Assembly (NCBI RefSeq): GCF_014200595.1
Contig: NZ_JACHCG010000001.1
Location: forward strand, 744,001 to 808,000
Reading direction: 5' to 3'
Length of the DNA: 64,000 nt
DNA from: Pedobacter cryoconitis
GTDB lineage: Bacteria > Bacteroidota > Bacteroidia > Sphingobacteriales > Sphingobacteriaceae
The position numbers and the translations under genes are program-made. The notes beneath the pieces are model-generated. The model was not told the DNA's origin and did not search any database. It worked only from the letters and a program-made list of their open reading frames with translations. Below are positions 1-8,975 of the stretch, piece after piece; the first letter of the stretch is position 1; each line of letters opens with the position of its first letter.

Positions 1-229
1 CAAAATTTGCTTGTAAACCTTGCAGGATCAAATGATTTAATATGGTATCAGTGAACACTGCTGACCATTTTAAACCTGTCATATTTGTGGTATCTGAAAG
101 ATTTCCATCGCGGTAAGCCGGCGCGCTGGAAATTGCGGGTTTGCTATAAGGACTGGTTACCTTACAAGAACTCCATAGACCTGAAACGATTACCAAAGGA
201 ATCAGGAAAGAGTGAAATACTTTTTTCAT
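1..229 (-). CDS. RND efflux outer-membrane factor (TolC/NodT-like lipoprotein), partial
   Basis: First 76 codons of an outer-membrane efflux channel; the rest lies beyond the window edge. Translation starts MKKVFHSFLIPLV and has a lipobox ending WSSC, so it is a lipoprotein. After the cysteine comes a KVTSPYSKP segment and then a YRD...DTT.M..L.W...F.D..L..LI..GL pattern, which is how NodT-family outer-membrane factors begin. The ATG lies 4 bases past the stop of the RND pump gene, so the three efflux genes (fusion protein, pump, channel) form one operon. The channel would span the outer membrane and dock on the pump. The substrate cannot be told from sequence. Confidence 0.85.
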   Translation of the reverse strand, partial: MKKVFHSFLIPLVIVSGLWSSCKVTSPYSKPAISSAPAYRDGNLSDTTNMTGLKWSAVFTDTILNHLILQGLQANF

Positions 230-233
230 ATAA

Positions 234-3200
234 TTAAATGATTTCTGGAAAAGGTGAAGGAGCATGCTTAGGCGGGTGTACACCTGATATTTTCTCATGC
301 AGAGCCTGAAAAAGAATAAATAATACAGGAATTACAAATACACCGAACAGGGTACCGATCAGCATTCCACCAACAGCGGCCGTTCCGATTGATTTATTAC
401 TCAATGCACCTGCGCCAGTAGCCAGCATTAATGGGATCAGTCCGAAAATGAAAGCAAAAGAGGTCATTAAGATAGGTCTTAACCTGGCCTTTGCACCATA
501 AATTGCTGACTGGGTTATGCTTCTGCCACTTAATCTGTGCATTAAAGCAAATTCAACAATCAGAATCGCATTTTTGGCCAGTAGTCCGATCAGCATAATC
601 AGACTGATCTGCAAGAAGATATTGTTGTCTATACCGAATATTTTGGCAAAGATAAATGCCCCTGCTAGTCCGATCGGTAAAGACAATAATACGGCCATTG
701 GCAGGATATAGCTCTTATACTGTGCACTTAACAGAAAATAGATAAAGATCAGGCACAGTGCAAAGATTAAGGTCGTCTGGCTGCCGCTGGAAAGTTCTTC
801 CTTAGTTAGTCCGGAGAATTCATGAGAATAACCACGGCCTAAAGTCTGTGCAGCAACTTCATTGATTGCCTTGATCGCATCTCCAGAGCTATAACCTATT
901 TTAGGTGTTCCGGTTACCGTAGTAGAAGTAAATAAGTTAAAGCGGTTGATAAATTCAGGGCCATAAGTTTTCTTAAGCGTCACGAATTCTGTGATAGGTG
1001 CCATTATTCCTTTATCTGTTCTTACAAATACCTTATTGATATCTGCCTCTTTACCTCTGGAATCGGGGTGAGACTGCATCATTACCCGGTATTGCTTACC
1101 AAATTTGTTAAAATCTGAAGCATATAACCCACCATAATACCCTTGAAGTGTATTCAATACGGTCTTTACATTCACACCTGCATCTTTACATTTAGCTACA
1201 TTTACATTCACTTCCAATTCAGGGAAGCCAATGTTAAATGGTGTTGCTGCATACATGATTTCCGGACGCTGGTTCAGCGCAGCCATGAACTTCCCTATGT
1301 TTTCTGAGAAATTTGCATAACTACCACCAGTTTTGTCCTGAAGCTGAACTTCAAAACCATTGTTGTTTCCAAATCCCTGTAAGGTTGGTGCAGCAAAGAA
1401 GATGACTTTAGCACCTTTAATATGGCCTGTTTTTGCAAATAGCTGATTGACAATACTAGTCACATCCTGGTTTTTATCTTTCCTTTCTTTCCATGGTTTC
1501 AGGCGGATAAACAGTGCACCATACGAACCACCAAATCCATTGATCAAGTCCATTCCGGCCAACCTGGAAGAAAGTTCTACTTCAGGAATGGAACGGGCTA
1601 TACTATCTACCAGATTAGTGATTTCTTCTGTGCGTTGCAAGGTTGAGGCAGGAGGGAGGATCACATCTCCATAAATTGCTCCACTGTCTTCATTCGGTAC
1701 AAACCCGGTAGGAGTAGTCTTGATCAGGAAATAAAAGATTCCCGCAAATACTGCAATTCCAGCTATAGATACCCATTTTCTACGGATCAAAAACCGGACT
1801 CCTCCAATATATTTATTGGTCACCGCTTCAAATGCAGTATTAAAGCCAGCATAGAATTTAGGTAAGAATCCAGTTGGCTGCGTATGTTTTTCAGGCCCAT
1901 GTGGTTTCAGAAATATAGCACATAAAGCAGGGCTCAGTGTTAAAGCATTTACCGCTGAAATCACAATAGCCACTGCAAGTGTTAATCCGAATTGCTTGTA
2001 AAAAACTCCCGCAGAGCCTGTAATAAAAGTTACAGGAAGGAATACAGCCGACATAATCAGGGTGATCGAAATGATGGCACCACTGATTTCACTCATCGCA
2101 TGCATCGTAGCCTTTTTGGCTGATTTTGCACCCTGATCCAGTTTCGCATGTACCGCCTCGACAACTACAATCGCATCATCGACCACAATTCCAATGGCCA
2201 GTACTAAAGCGAATAAAGTAAGCAGGTTGATCGTGAAACCAAAAAGTTTCAGGAAAAAGAATGTTCCGATAATCGCTACCGGTACTGCTATCGCAGGAAT
2301 TAAAGTTGATCTTAAATCCTGAAGGAAAATAAAGACAACAATAAAAACCAGGATAAATGCTTCTATTAAAGTGGAGACTACTTTTTCAATTGACGCATTC
2401 AGAAAATCATTGGCATTGGAGAAGGGATGATAAGTTACACCCGGAGGGAAGTCTTTCGAAGCCTCCTTTAAGATATTTTCACAGGCAATAATCAGCTCCC
2501 TGGCATTTGCACCAGAAGTCTGGCTGATGGCACCTCCCGAAGAAACCTTTCCTTGCGTGATCAGCGAAGTGGTATAATCCTGTGCACCGAATTCTATGTC
2601 AGCCACATCTTTAAGGCGTAATAAACCGCCTTGTTTAGCACTGCGAAGGATAATATCTTCAAACTGTTTGACTTCTTCTAAACGGCCAGTATATTTCAAG
2701 GTATACTGAACAGACTGATTACTGTTTTCTCCCAATTTACCGGGTGCAGCTTCAATGTTTTGTTCTTTCAGCGCTGCTACAATATCATCCGGGATTAAGC
2801 CCTGATTCGCCATGGCACCGGGTTTTAACCAGATTCTCATAGAATATTCCTGCATGCCGTAAATTTGTGTGCTTCCCACGCCATTTACCCGTTTCATTTG
2901 AGGCATGATGTTTATCCTCAGGTAATTGTCCAGGAATTTCTGGTCATAGACAGGGTTGCTGCTGTAAAGTAAAAAACTATAGGCCTGACTGCTCAGTTCC
3001 TTACTGGTTGTGATCCCGGCTTTGATTACCTCTTCAGGTAGTAAACTGGTTGCTTTAGTCACTCTGTTTTGCACATTAATAGCTGCCTGATCAGGATCTG
3101 TTCCCTGTTTAAAGAAGATCGTAATCGTAGCACTTCCGTTATTACTTGCAGTAGAGGTCATATAAGTCATATGCTCTACCCCGTTAATCTGTTCTTCTAG

Positions 3201-3392
3201 TGGAATAATGACGCTTTTCATCACCACATTGGCATTGGCACCCTGATAGGCAGCCGTTACAGAAACTGTGGGCGGGGCAATATCGGGATATTGGGAGATC
3301 GGTAAGGAGGTCAATCCTAATATTCCCAGGATGACTATAATGATCGATATGACCGTAGACAATACCGGGTTTTCAATAAATTTCTTTAACAT
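234..3392 (-). CDS. RND efflux pump permease, HAE1/AcrB type
   Basis: Inner-membrane proton-driven drug exporter of the hydrophobe/amphiphile RND family, 1052 residues, the normal full length. It shows the usual order: first membrane helix (residues 10-30), a porter loop with the QVQNRV-like motif (here NVQNRVTKATSLLP), a first helix cluster carrying the proton-relay aspartates in GIVVDDAIVVVE (D405, D406), a second periplasmic loop, and a second helix cluster with the GLLAKNAILIVEFA motif near the end. It sits between the fusion protein (8-base gap) and the outer-membrane factor (4-base gap). The paired aspartates and length argue for a functional pump of organic compounds rather than metals. 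Confidence 0.95.
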   Translation of the reverse strand: MLKKFIENPVLSTVISIIIVILGILGLTSLPISQYPDIAPPTVSVTAAYQGANANVVMKSVIIPLEEQINGVEHMTYMTSTASNNGSATITIFFKQGTDPDQAAINVQNRVTKATSLLPEEVIKAGITTSKELSSQAYSFLLYSSNPVYDQKFLDNYLRINIMPQMKRVNGVGSTQIYGMQEYSMRIWLKPGAMANQGLIPDDIVAALKEQNIEAAPGKLGENSNQSVQYTLKYTGRLEEVKQFEDIILRSAKQGGLLRLKDVADIEFGAQDYTTSLITQGKVSSGGAISQTSGANARELIIACENILKEASKDFPPGVTYHPFSNANDFLNASIEKVVSTLIEAFILVFIVVFIFLQDLRSTLIPAIAVPVAIIGTFFFLKLFGFTINLLTLFALVLAIGIVVDDAIVVVEAVHAKLDQGAKSAKKATMHAMSEISGAIISITLIMSAVFLPVTFITGSAGVFYKQFGLTLAVAIVISAVNALTLSPALCAIFLKPHGPEKHTQPTGFLPKFYAGFNTAFEAVTNKYIGGVRFLIRRKWVSIAGIAVFAGIFYFLIKTTPTGFVPNEDSGAIYGDVILPPASTLQRTEEITNLVDSIARSIPEVELSSRLAGMDLINGFGGSYGALFIRLKPWKERKDKNQDVTSIVNQLFAKTGHIKGAKVIFFAAPTLQGFGNNNGFEVQLQDKTGGSYANFSENIGKFMAALNQRPEIMYAATPFNIGFPELEVNVNVAKCKDAGVNVKTVLNTLQGYYGGLYASDFNKFGKQYRVMMQSHPDSRGKEADINKVFVRTDKGIMAPITEFVTLKKTYGPEFINRFNLFTSTTVTGTPKIGYSSGDAIKAINEVAAQTLGRGYSHEFSGLTKEELSSGSQTTLIFALCLIFIYFLLSAQYKSYILPMAVLLSLPIGLAGAFIFAKIFGIDNNIFLQISLIMLIGLLAKNAILIVEFALMHRLSGRSITQSAIYGAKARLRPILMTSFAFIFGLIPLMLATGAGALSNKSIGTAAVGGMLIGTLFGVFVIPVLFILFQALHEKISGVHPPKHAPSPFPEII

Positions 3393-3400
3393 GTTTATGC

Positions 3401-4528
3401 TTATTTCGAGGTTGAAGGATTGGGTTTAATTTTCATACCGTCTTTTAAATTACCCAGGCCCCCGGTAACGATCTGGTCGCCTGCGGCCAGTCCTTTGGTA
3501 ACCACGTAGTCTTTATCCGTAACAGCTTCCAAAATATCAATTGCCGTATGGTGAACGATATTTTTCTGGTCAACTTTAAAGACAAAGTATTTGCCCTGCA
3601 ATTCGAAGGTTGCAGACTTAGGTACCATAATTGCATGGTTTAACTGAGTTGGGATTCTGATAGTCGCACTTGCACCACTCCATAATCTGGCTTCCGGGTT
3701 TGGGAATACTGCTTTAAAATTTGCAGCCCCGGTTGAGGCATTCAGTACACCGCTCAGTGTTTCAATTTTACCTTTTATGCTGTACATTTCTCCGCCTTGC
3801 ATTAATAGAGATACCTGTGGCATATGCTTGAATTTCTCATTGACTTTCTGGCCATCATATTGATTTAAGAATGTGCCTAACTGCTGCTGACTCATAGAAA
3901 AGTAAGCATAGATCTGTTTGGTGTTGGCAATAGTGGTTAAAGCAGTTTCGGAGGTACTGCTCACCAGGCTGCCTATTTTATAAGGCAAACTTCCTACAAC
4001 CCCGTTAATAGGACTTACAATATTGGTATAAGCAAGTTTGGATTTCGCTGCCGAGAGATCTGCTTTTGCCTGATTAAGCTCTGCTTTTTTTACCTGCTCT
4101 GCATTTTTGGCAGAAGTAAGTTCAAAGGAGTTTACAATTTTCTTTTCTACCAGTACTTTTGTCCTTTCTGTTTGAGTGCTGGCAGTTTCCAGGTTAGCTA
4201 CAGCGGCAAGTACTGCTGCATTTTTATTATTCATTTCCTGCTGGAAACTATTGGCATCTATTTTAAATAAAGGTTGTCCTTTAGTAACTATTGTTCCTTC
4301 TGATACATAAACCTGTTCGATGTAACCATCTACTTTGGAACGGATCTCTACGGTTTGTTCTCCTTGCAGGGTAGCCGGATATTCTGCAAAAAGACCGGCC
4401 TTTTGCGGTACAATAGATAAAACGGGGAATTCTTGTATATTCTCCTGCTGCTGCGGGTTTTTAGAATTTCCACAGGAAGATAAAATCAGGCAAGCTGAAA
4501 GGCAGGAGTAAATTAGCGTTGTTTTCAT
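3401..4528 (-). CDS. RND efflux periplasmic adaptor (membrane fusion protein)
   Basis: Periplasmic adaptor linking pump and outer-membrane channel. I take the start at MKTTLIYSC (4528) because it opens a lipoprotein signal ending LSSC; an upstream in-frame ATG at 4567 would put 13 polar residues before the signal. The body shows the biotinyl-lipoyl half motif (EIRSKVDGYIEQVYV), the KGQPLFKID segment, an alpha-helical hairpin rich in A, E, K and Q, the second lipoyl half (NIVSPINGVVG) and a beta-barrel with IPTQLNHAIMVPKSA. About 375 residues, typical of AcrA/MexA-like proteins. First gene of the efflux operon, no regulator next to it. Confidence 0.93.
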   Translation of the reverse strand: MKTTLIYSCLSACLILSSCGNSKNPQQQENIQEFPVLSIVPQKAGLFAEYPATLQGEQTVEIRSKVDGYIEQVYVSEGTIVTKGQPLFKIDANSFQQEMNNKNAAVLAAVANLETASTQTERTKVLVEKKIVNSFELTSAKNAEQVKKAELNQAKADLSAAKSKLAYTNIVSPINGVVGSLPYKIGSLVSSTSETALTTIANTKQIYAYFSMSQQQLGTFLNQYDGQKVNEKFKHMPQVSLLMQGGEMYSIKGKIETLSGVLNASTGAANFKAVFPNPEARLWSGASATIRIPTQLNHAIMVPKSATFELQGKYFVFKVDQKNIVHHTAIDILEAVTDKDYVVTKGLAAGDQIVTGGLGNLKDGMKIKPNPSTSK

Positions 4529-4631
4529 CAGTATATAATTGTTGTTTAATGGCGATGAAGCTATCATGTGCTACGCGATTTTGTTCATTTCGGTTGGTGT
4601 TCTGCCGCACATGATGGTTTCATTATGGTTT

Positions 4632-5141
4632 TTATGAGTTTTTTTTCTTTTTATAAATCATGATCGGAGAACCGGCTTCTCCCCACATCAGGCTTTGTAC
4701 GTGTTCCATCAGGTAGCCTGTGGCGCAGACGTAAACTTCAGGAGGAACTATCGTACTTGCTTTAAGCACTACTTTTTGATCATTGAATGTACTATAGTCT
4801 ATCTTTTTTACTCTTTCCATCCAGATCAGCTCCGTATGATCCTGCTGATTGGCAAAGTAGACGCAACCGGTAAAAGGCTTAAGCAATGAGGTGATATATA
4901 CATAAGCCCAATAAGGGACGATCGCATCATTTGAGCAGTGAATAATTATCTCTTTTCCGGTAAACTGACTCCAGTTAATCTGGATCATATCTACCCGGAA
5001 TACTTTCTCTTTTAACAGGTATCCCTGGAATAAATAAGGCACAAGATCAAAAGCTATGTATTCTTGTTTAAGGGGTTTGTAATTAATCAGATCCAGCGTG
5101 ATAATACCGCTCAGTTCCACTTTATTGATAATTTCTTCCAT
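4632..5141 (-). CDS. DUF2480 family protein
   Basis: Cytoplasmic protein of 169 residues with no signal or membrane segment. The opening MEEIINKVELSGIITLDL and the FQGYLLKEKVFR segment match my memory of DUF2480, a family confined to Bacteroidota with no known function. It also has an IHCSNDAIVPYWAYVYI segment with a lone cysteine, typical of the family. It is transcribed toward the efflux operon, 64 bases away from the next open frame, but nothing ties it functionally to efflux. Its own upstream region holds a strong hairpin. Confidence 0.75.
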   Translation of the reverse strand: MEEIINKVELSGIITLDLINYKPLKQEYIAFDLVPYLFQGYLLKEKVFRVDMIQINWSQFTGKEIIIHCSNDAIVPYWAYVYITSLLKPFTGCVYFANQQDHTELIWMERVKKIDYSTFNDQKVVLKASTIVPPEVYVCATGYLMEHVQSLMWGEAGSPIMIYKKKKNS

Positions 5142-5168
5142 TTTGTTTGTTGTTGTATTGGCAGTTTC

Positions 5169-5217
5169 ATTTTATTTTGGGCACAGGGATCCCCTGCCCA
5201 CATAAAATCATTTTTTT
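5169..5217 (+). terminator. Hairpin followed by T7, in a divergent intergenic region
   Basis: Outer arms ATTTTAT/ATAAAAT and inner arms TGGGCA..GGG/CCC.TGCCCA, followed on the plus strand by seven Ts. It looks like an intrinsic terminator reading rightward, yet no plus-strand gene ends before it. See the matching finding. Confidence 0.55.
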
Positions 5218-5442
5218 AAGGGGTAAAGAATAAAGGTGGATGATGGCCCTTTATTGCTTAATTGCGGTTTTAAGAAAAATCAGTTGCAGGGCAGCAAATG
5301 ATCAGGATGTCTTTCGCATCAGCACATTCCAATAGGGAACAAGAAATACTGGTTGTTTTTCCGAAGTAGACATAACTATGATTGTGCGTAATTTTAAAGG
5401 CATAACTATGATTTAAAATATGAATAAGTTCAGCAAAGTTAG

Positions 5443-5482
5443 TACTTTTGTTAATAAAACAACCAAACACTTGTTTTATTAA
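5443..5482 (+). promoter_or_regulatory. -7 box and palindromic operator of the Fe-S type regulator
   Basis: TACTTTTG (5443-5450) fits the Bacteroidota -7 consensus TAnnTTTG. It is followed at once by a perfect inverted repeat, TTAATAAAACAA and TTGTTTTATTAA with an 8-base spacer (5451-5482), ending 3 bases before the ATG. A protein bound there would block the transcription start, so negative autoregulation by the adjacent regulator is the natural reading. I see no clear -33 box. Confidence 0.6.
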
Positions 5483-5485
5483 TTT

Positions 5486-6100
5486 ATGATGACAAACAGA
5501 TTCCTGATGCTGCTTAAAACCCGTGGTGCCTTAACTGCTTCCGCAATTGCGCAAGAACTTGGCATGACAAAGGAAGGCGCGAGGTTACAATTATTAAAAT
5601 ATACAGAGGAAGGGTTAATTGAAGCTGCGAACGAATCCAGCGGGGTAGGCAGGCCTAAACAATTCTTTAGTTTAACAGCTTCCGGGCATGCTAAATTTCC
5701 TGATACTCATGCTGAACTTACTGTAAAACTGATTAATATGATCAGAAGTACTTTAGGGGACAATGCGCTGCAAAGTGTAATGGATGCCAGTGAGCAGACA
5801 GGCAGAGATAAATACATGCTGGAATTGGAGCCTATTGATGAGCTGGAAGAAAGGATTGCAAAACTAACAGAGATCAGAAGCAGAGAGGGCTATATGGCAG
5901 AGTACAGTAAGGATGAGGATGGCTATTTATTCATTGAAAATCATTGTCCTATCTGTGCAGCTGCAACTTCCTGCCGGGGATTTTGCTCTGGAGAACTGAA
6001 TGTATTCAGATTTGTATTGGGAGAAAAAGTGGATATTAACCGGTTAGACCATATCGTTTCCGGAGACAGGAGATGTTCTTACCGGATTGCGCTTAAATAG
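5486..6100 (+). CDS. Winged-helix regulator with C-terminal cysteine cluster (SufR-like)
   Basis: DNA-binding regulator of 204 residues. Residues 1-70 form an ArsR/MarR-like winged helix (TASAIAQELGMTKEGARLQL, then a GVGRPKQFFSLT wing). The C-terminal part carries C154, C157, C163 and C167 in CPIC...SCRGFC, plus C197, the layout seen in SufR-type repressors that sense an Fe-S cluster. Its promoter overlaps a perfect inverted repeat, so autorepression is likely. No suf or other Fe-S genes lie beside it, so the regulon is unknown; a different metal or redox ligand is possible. The ATG at 5486 is followed by a second ATG, and either may be used. Confidence 0.75.
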   Translation: MMTNRFLMLLKTRGALTASAIAQELGMTKEGARLQLLKYTEEGLIEAANESSGVGRPKQFFSLTASGHAKFPDTHAELTVKLINMIRSTLGDNALQSVMDASEQTGRDKYMLELEPIDELEERIAKLTEIRSREGYMAEYSKDEDGYLFIENHCPICAAATSCRGFCSGELNVFRFVLGEKVDINRLDHIVSGDRRCSYRIALK

Positions 6101-6111
6101 CCTGAGATTTC

Positions 6112-6537
6112 TCAGGCATCTATAGCATCGTAAACAATAACTTTTTCCCATAAGTGACTGCAATTTTTTATGAATTCCAGGTGTATCGGATGGGTCTGGT
6201 AAACCGCTTGTCCGGCCAGGTCTTTAAAGAAAATCAGTTCGGACACTGCCCAGCTGTTATCTACTACATCGCGCTTTTCTGTACTGGCTACGATACCTAC
6301 TTTAAGGTGATTTACTGTTTCTATAGCTGAAAGCGTTTTTACACCGGCAACCAGCTGGTCACGGTCTGCTATTGAAGCCGGGTTTTTCAACCAGAAGAAA
6401 ACATGATGCACTACCGGAAATTCTTCTTTGTTTTTCATTTCGTTATTTGCTGGCATCATTGGCATTGCTGTTGCTGCGGCGGTTCCTGCGACAAGAACAG
6501 CAGCTGTCCCGATAAATTTTCTTCTGTTTTTGTTCAT
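6112..6537 (-). CDS. Tat-exported Dabb-domain (stress-responsive alpha-beta barrel) protein
   Basis: 141 residues. The N-terminus has a twin-arginine signal (NKNRRKFIGTAAVLVAGTAAA), so the protein is exported folded, presumably with or as a dimer. The mature part begins VVHHVFFWLKNPAS and contains the VNHLKVG and YQTHPIHLEFI segments of the Dabb family, small ferredoxin-like dimeric barrels. Family members differ in function (some plant and fungal ones are cyclases), so no reaction can be named. It follows the EEP phosphodiesterase gene by 6 bases on the same strand, so the two are probably co-transcribed. Confidence 0.82.
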   Translation of the reverse strand: MNKNRRKFIGTAAVLVAGTAAATAMPMMPANNEMKNKEEFPVVHHVFFWLKNPASIADRDQLVAGVKTLSAIETVNHLKVGIVASTEKRDVVDNSWAVSELIFFKDLAGQAVYQTHPIHLEFIKNCSHLWEKVIVYDAIDA

Positions 6538-6543
6538 TACTGA

Positions 6544-7386
6544 TTATTTAAGTGTTACCTCCACTAAGATAGGAAAATGGTCTGAAGGATACTTACCTTG
6601 ATAAGAATCAGTTAAAATACCCCATCTGTCTGCTTTAAAGTCTTTGGTTACAAATACATGGTCTATGATTTCAAATCCATCCAGGTGTTTACCGAATTCA
6701 TTGAAAGAGGGATTGTTTACATAAGGATATTTAACCTGGCCATAAGTGTCGTTCAGATAACCAGATCTGGCTAAGGTCAAATACCATTCACTGTCTTGTC
6801 CGCCATTTAAGTCGCCTGTAAATACAGCTGGTTCATTCCCTGCGATTTCTTTCATTTTACGGACGATCAGTTTACTGCTTTCTACTCTTGCAATTTTTCC
6901 CTGGTGGTCAAAATGTGCGTTGAAATAGTAGAATTTGCTGCCAGTTTTTATGTCCTGTAATTCAATCCAGGTACAAATCCGGTTGCAGCAAGTGGCATCC
7001 CAGCCTAAACCTGGTTGATCAGGAGTTTCTGACAACCAGAAGTCTCCCTTTTTTAAGAGCTTGAATTTATCTTTTTTATAAAAAATAGAAGAGTGTTCAC
7101 CACCGTCTTTTCCATCATCACGGCCACGGCCATAATGTGCATATTCTGGTAAAGCGTTGTTAATGTCGTCCAGTTGGTTTTTAAAACCTTCCTGAATCCC
7201 GAAAACGTCGTATTGATGAAAGCGTAACAGGTTAGCAACAACCGGGGCTCTTTGTACCCATAGATTGCCTATGTCACCTTTGTTATCATTACGCAGATTA
7301 TAAGTTCCGATAATGAGCCGTTGTGCAAAAAGCTGAGTGCTTAAAAATAAAAGGAAAAGGGCTGTGATACTTGTTTTTCTAATCAT
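6544..7386 (-). CDS. Secreted endonuclease/exonuclease/phosphatase-fold hydrolase
   Basis: Metal-dependent phosphodiesterase or phosphomonoesterase fold. I place the start at MIRKTSITALF (7386), which opens a signal peptide ending QLFAQ; the frame extends further upstream without a signal. Family motifs are all present: GTYNLRNDN at the start, IQEG, HFDHQG, TGDLNG and the closing SDHFPILVEV, which together hold the Mg2+ site and catalytic histidines. About 280 residues, normal for the Bacteroidota secreted group. Substrate unknown: lipid, sugar phosphate and nucleic acid are all possible. Likely co-transcribed with the Dabb gene just downstream. Confidence 0.87.
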   Translation of the reverse strand: MIRKTSITALFLLFLSTQLFAQRLIIGTYNLRNDNKGDIGNLWVQRAPVVANLLRFHQYDVFGIQEGFKNQLDDINNALPEYAHYGRGRDDGKDGGEHSSIFYKKDKFKLLKKGDFWLSETPDQPGLGWDATCCNRICTWIELQDIKTGSKFYYFNAHFDHQGKIARVESSKLIVRKMKEIAGNEPAVFTGDLNGGQDSEWYLTLARSGYLNDTYGQVKYPYVNNPSFNEFGKHLDGFEIIDHVFVTKDFKADRWGILTDSYQGKYPSDHFPILVEVTLK

Positions 7387-7528
7387 AATCTTAATAAATG
7401 TGACTAATATAATGATAGTTTTACTAACCGGGGAGTGCAATTGCTTTTCGCAGTATTATATGTTTTTATCTTAATATAAACTTTATACAGAGCGGCTACA
7501 TTTACTGTACATCGATATTAACGTTTTT

Positions 7529-8896
7529 ATGAAGACATGCTCTCTGTTGATCAAAACGCTGCTATTATACCTGTTTTTTTTCTCCATCACTGGTTGCCGT
7601 AAACCGGAAGACAAACCAGATTATCCTGCCGGCAGCCAGGAAAGTATCAATTCCTGGGTGCTGGACAGTATGAAAGTATATTATTACTGGAATACAAGTT
7701 TACCCGGAAAACCTGAGCTGAATACCGATCCTCAGGCTTTTTTTAAAGGGCTGCGAAATGGTGCTGACCGTTTCTCTGCACTGGTAAATCCGGATCTTCC
7801 GGAAAGCTACCCGCCATCTTTAGCGCATACTTTAGGATTTGACTGGATTACCTTGCAGACCGGGGACGGGCAGGTGCAAACAGTAATCAGCCTGGTCGTT
7901 CCAGGTTCCAGAGGTGCAGAGAAAGGATTGACGCGAGGAGATCTGATTAAAACCATCAATGGAACAGTGCCATCCGCAGCTAATATCGCAGCACTAACCA
8001 CCACAAGTATTCTACAGCAAAGCGCAGAACTTGAATTGGCTGGGAAAACCGGAACAATTAAAATTTCCAGGTTAACCAATTCCGAAGATCCGGTATACAC
8101 TTATAAAGCGTTTGAATCTGGTGGTCAAACTTATGGTTACCTGTTTTTAAATTCTTTTGAAGAAAGTGCCTTAGTACAATTAAAAAAGGCTTTTACTTAT
8201 TTTAAACAGGAGCAAGTTCAGGAATTAATTGTTGACCTCCGTTATAATCCCGGAGGCAGTGTACCTGTCGCGGCTACCTTAGCTGCGCTGATCTCTTCCA
8301 ATGCTACTGAGGGCGCTACTTTCGTAGAATATCGGGGGAATTCAAATGCAGGTTCAAGAAAAAGTAGTTTTGGCGCAGAACTGGGTAAGGTTCAAACCGT
8401 CCAGAAAGTCAGTTTTTCCGGGCTTTCCGATTATCGGCTCAACCTTAGCAGAGTTTATGTATTGACAGGTAGTCATACGGCATCTGCGGCCGAACTGCTG
8501 ATCAATTCGCTAAGACCTTATCTGACTGTTATTCAATCCGGGCAGCAAACACTAGGTAAGGATATGGCCAGTTTCGTTATTAAGGACTACAGAAATCCGC
8601 AGCTTGTTCCGAAATGGGAAATCTATCCCATGATTTTTAAATTATACAACGCTGCCGGAAAAGGGGATTACAGCAATGGGTTAATACCAGATCAAACCGC
8701 TGATGAATTGTCAGCACTTCCTTTAAAACCTTTCGGTGATATTTCAGATCCGCTGATCCAGAGTTGTCTTCAGAAAAGTTTTGCTGGTGCCGGTCAGGTC
8801 AAAACTGAAGCGGTCAGTGAAAAATCCAAAGTTCTTTTTGATTCCAGGATTCCGGTCGATTTGAAATCAAACCTGACGATCGTCAGACCGAACTAG
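7529..8896 (+). CDS. S41 (C-terminal processing) peptidase lipoprotein with PDZ domain
   Basis: Serine protease of 455 residues. Lipobox SITGC puts it on a membrane in the envelope. An N-terminal helical part (INSWVLDSMKVYYYW) is followed by a PDZ domain around residues 115-180 (GAEKGLTRGDLIKTING) and the S41 catalytic domain with VDLRYNPGG. The nucleophile is S319 in SHTASAAE and the general base K344 in GKD, 25 residues apart as in the family. It ends 79 bases before the ECF sigma gene on the same strand, separated by a palindrome and -7 box, so it is probably a separate unit. A role in anti-sigma processing is conceivable but only a guess. Confidence 0.88.
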   Translation: MKTCSLLIKTLLLYLFFFSITGCRKPEDKPDYPAGSQESINSWVLDSMKVYYYWNTSLPGKPELNTDPQAFFKGLRNGADRFSALVNPDLPESYPPSLAHTLGFDWITLQTGDGQVQTVISLVVPGSRGAEKGLTRGDLIKTINGTVPSAANIAALTTTSILQQSAELELAGKTGTIKISRLTNSEDPVYTYKAFESGGQTYGYLFLNSFEESALVQLKKAFTYFKQEQVQELIVDLRYNPGGSVPVAATLAALISSNATEGATFVEYRGNSNAGSRKSSFGAELGKVQTVQKVSFSGLSDYRLNLSRVYVLTGSHTASAAELLINSLRPYLTVIQSGQQTLGKDMASFVIKDYRNPQLVPKWEIYPMIFKLYNAAGKGDYSNGLIPDQTADELSALPLKPFGDISDPLIQSCLQKSFAGAGQVKTEAVSEKSKVLFDSRIPVDLKSNLTIVRPN

Positions 8897-8930
8897 CAAT
8901 TGTTTCATTTAAGTTAACATTTAATTAATC

Positions 8931-8969
8931 TGTAGTTTATATACTACATCATTCTGAAACTTAAATTTG
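8931..8969 (+). promoter_or_regulatory. Palindrome and -7 box before the ECF sigma gene
   Basis: An inverted repeat TGTAGT-6-ACTACA (8931-8948) lies at the -33 position and TAAATTTG (8962-8969), a TAnnTTTG match, lies 6 bases before the ATG at 8976. Such a short leader would make the mRNA leaderless or nearly so. Confidence 0.45.
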
Positions 8970-8975
8970 TAAGGT

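Larger units (their letters stand above)
5142..5485. other. Intergenic region between divergent genes
   Basis: About 340 bases separate the DUF2480 gene from the winged-helix regulator. It holds a hairpin with a T-tract (5169-5217), two copies of CATAACTATGATT exactly 30 bases apart (5371-5383 and 5401-5413), a TAnnTTTG box and a 12-base inverted repeat in front of the regulator. A 66-codon frame on the minus strand (5270-5470) is not supported as a gene. Confidence 0.7.

Noticed and set aside
5270..5470. 66-codon minus-strand frame
   Set aside because: It covers the operator region of the winged-helix regulator, has no family likeness, and ends in a stretch best explained as promoter DNA.
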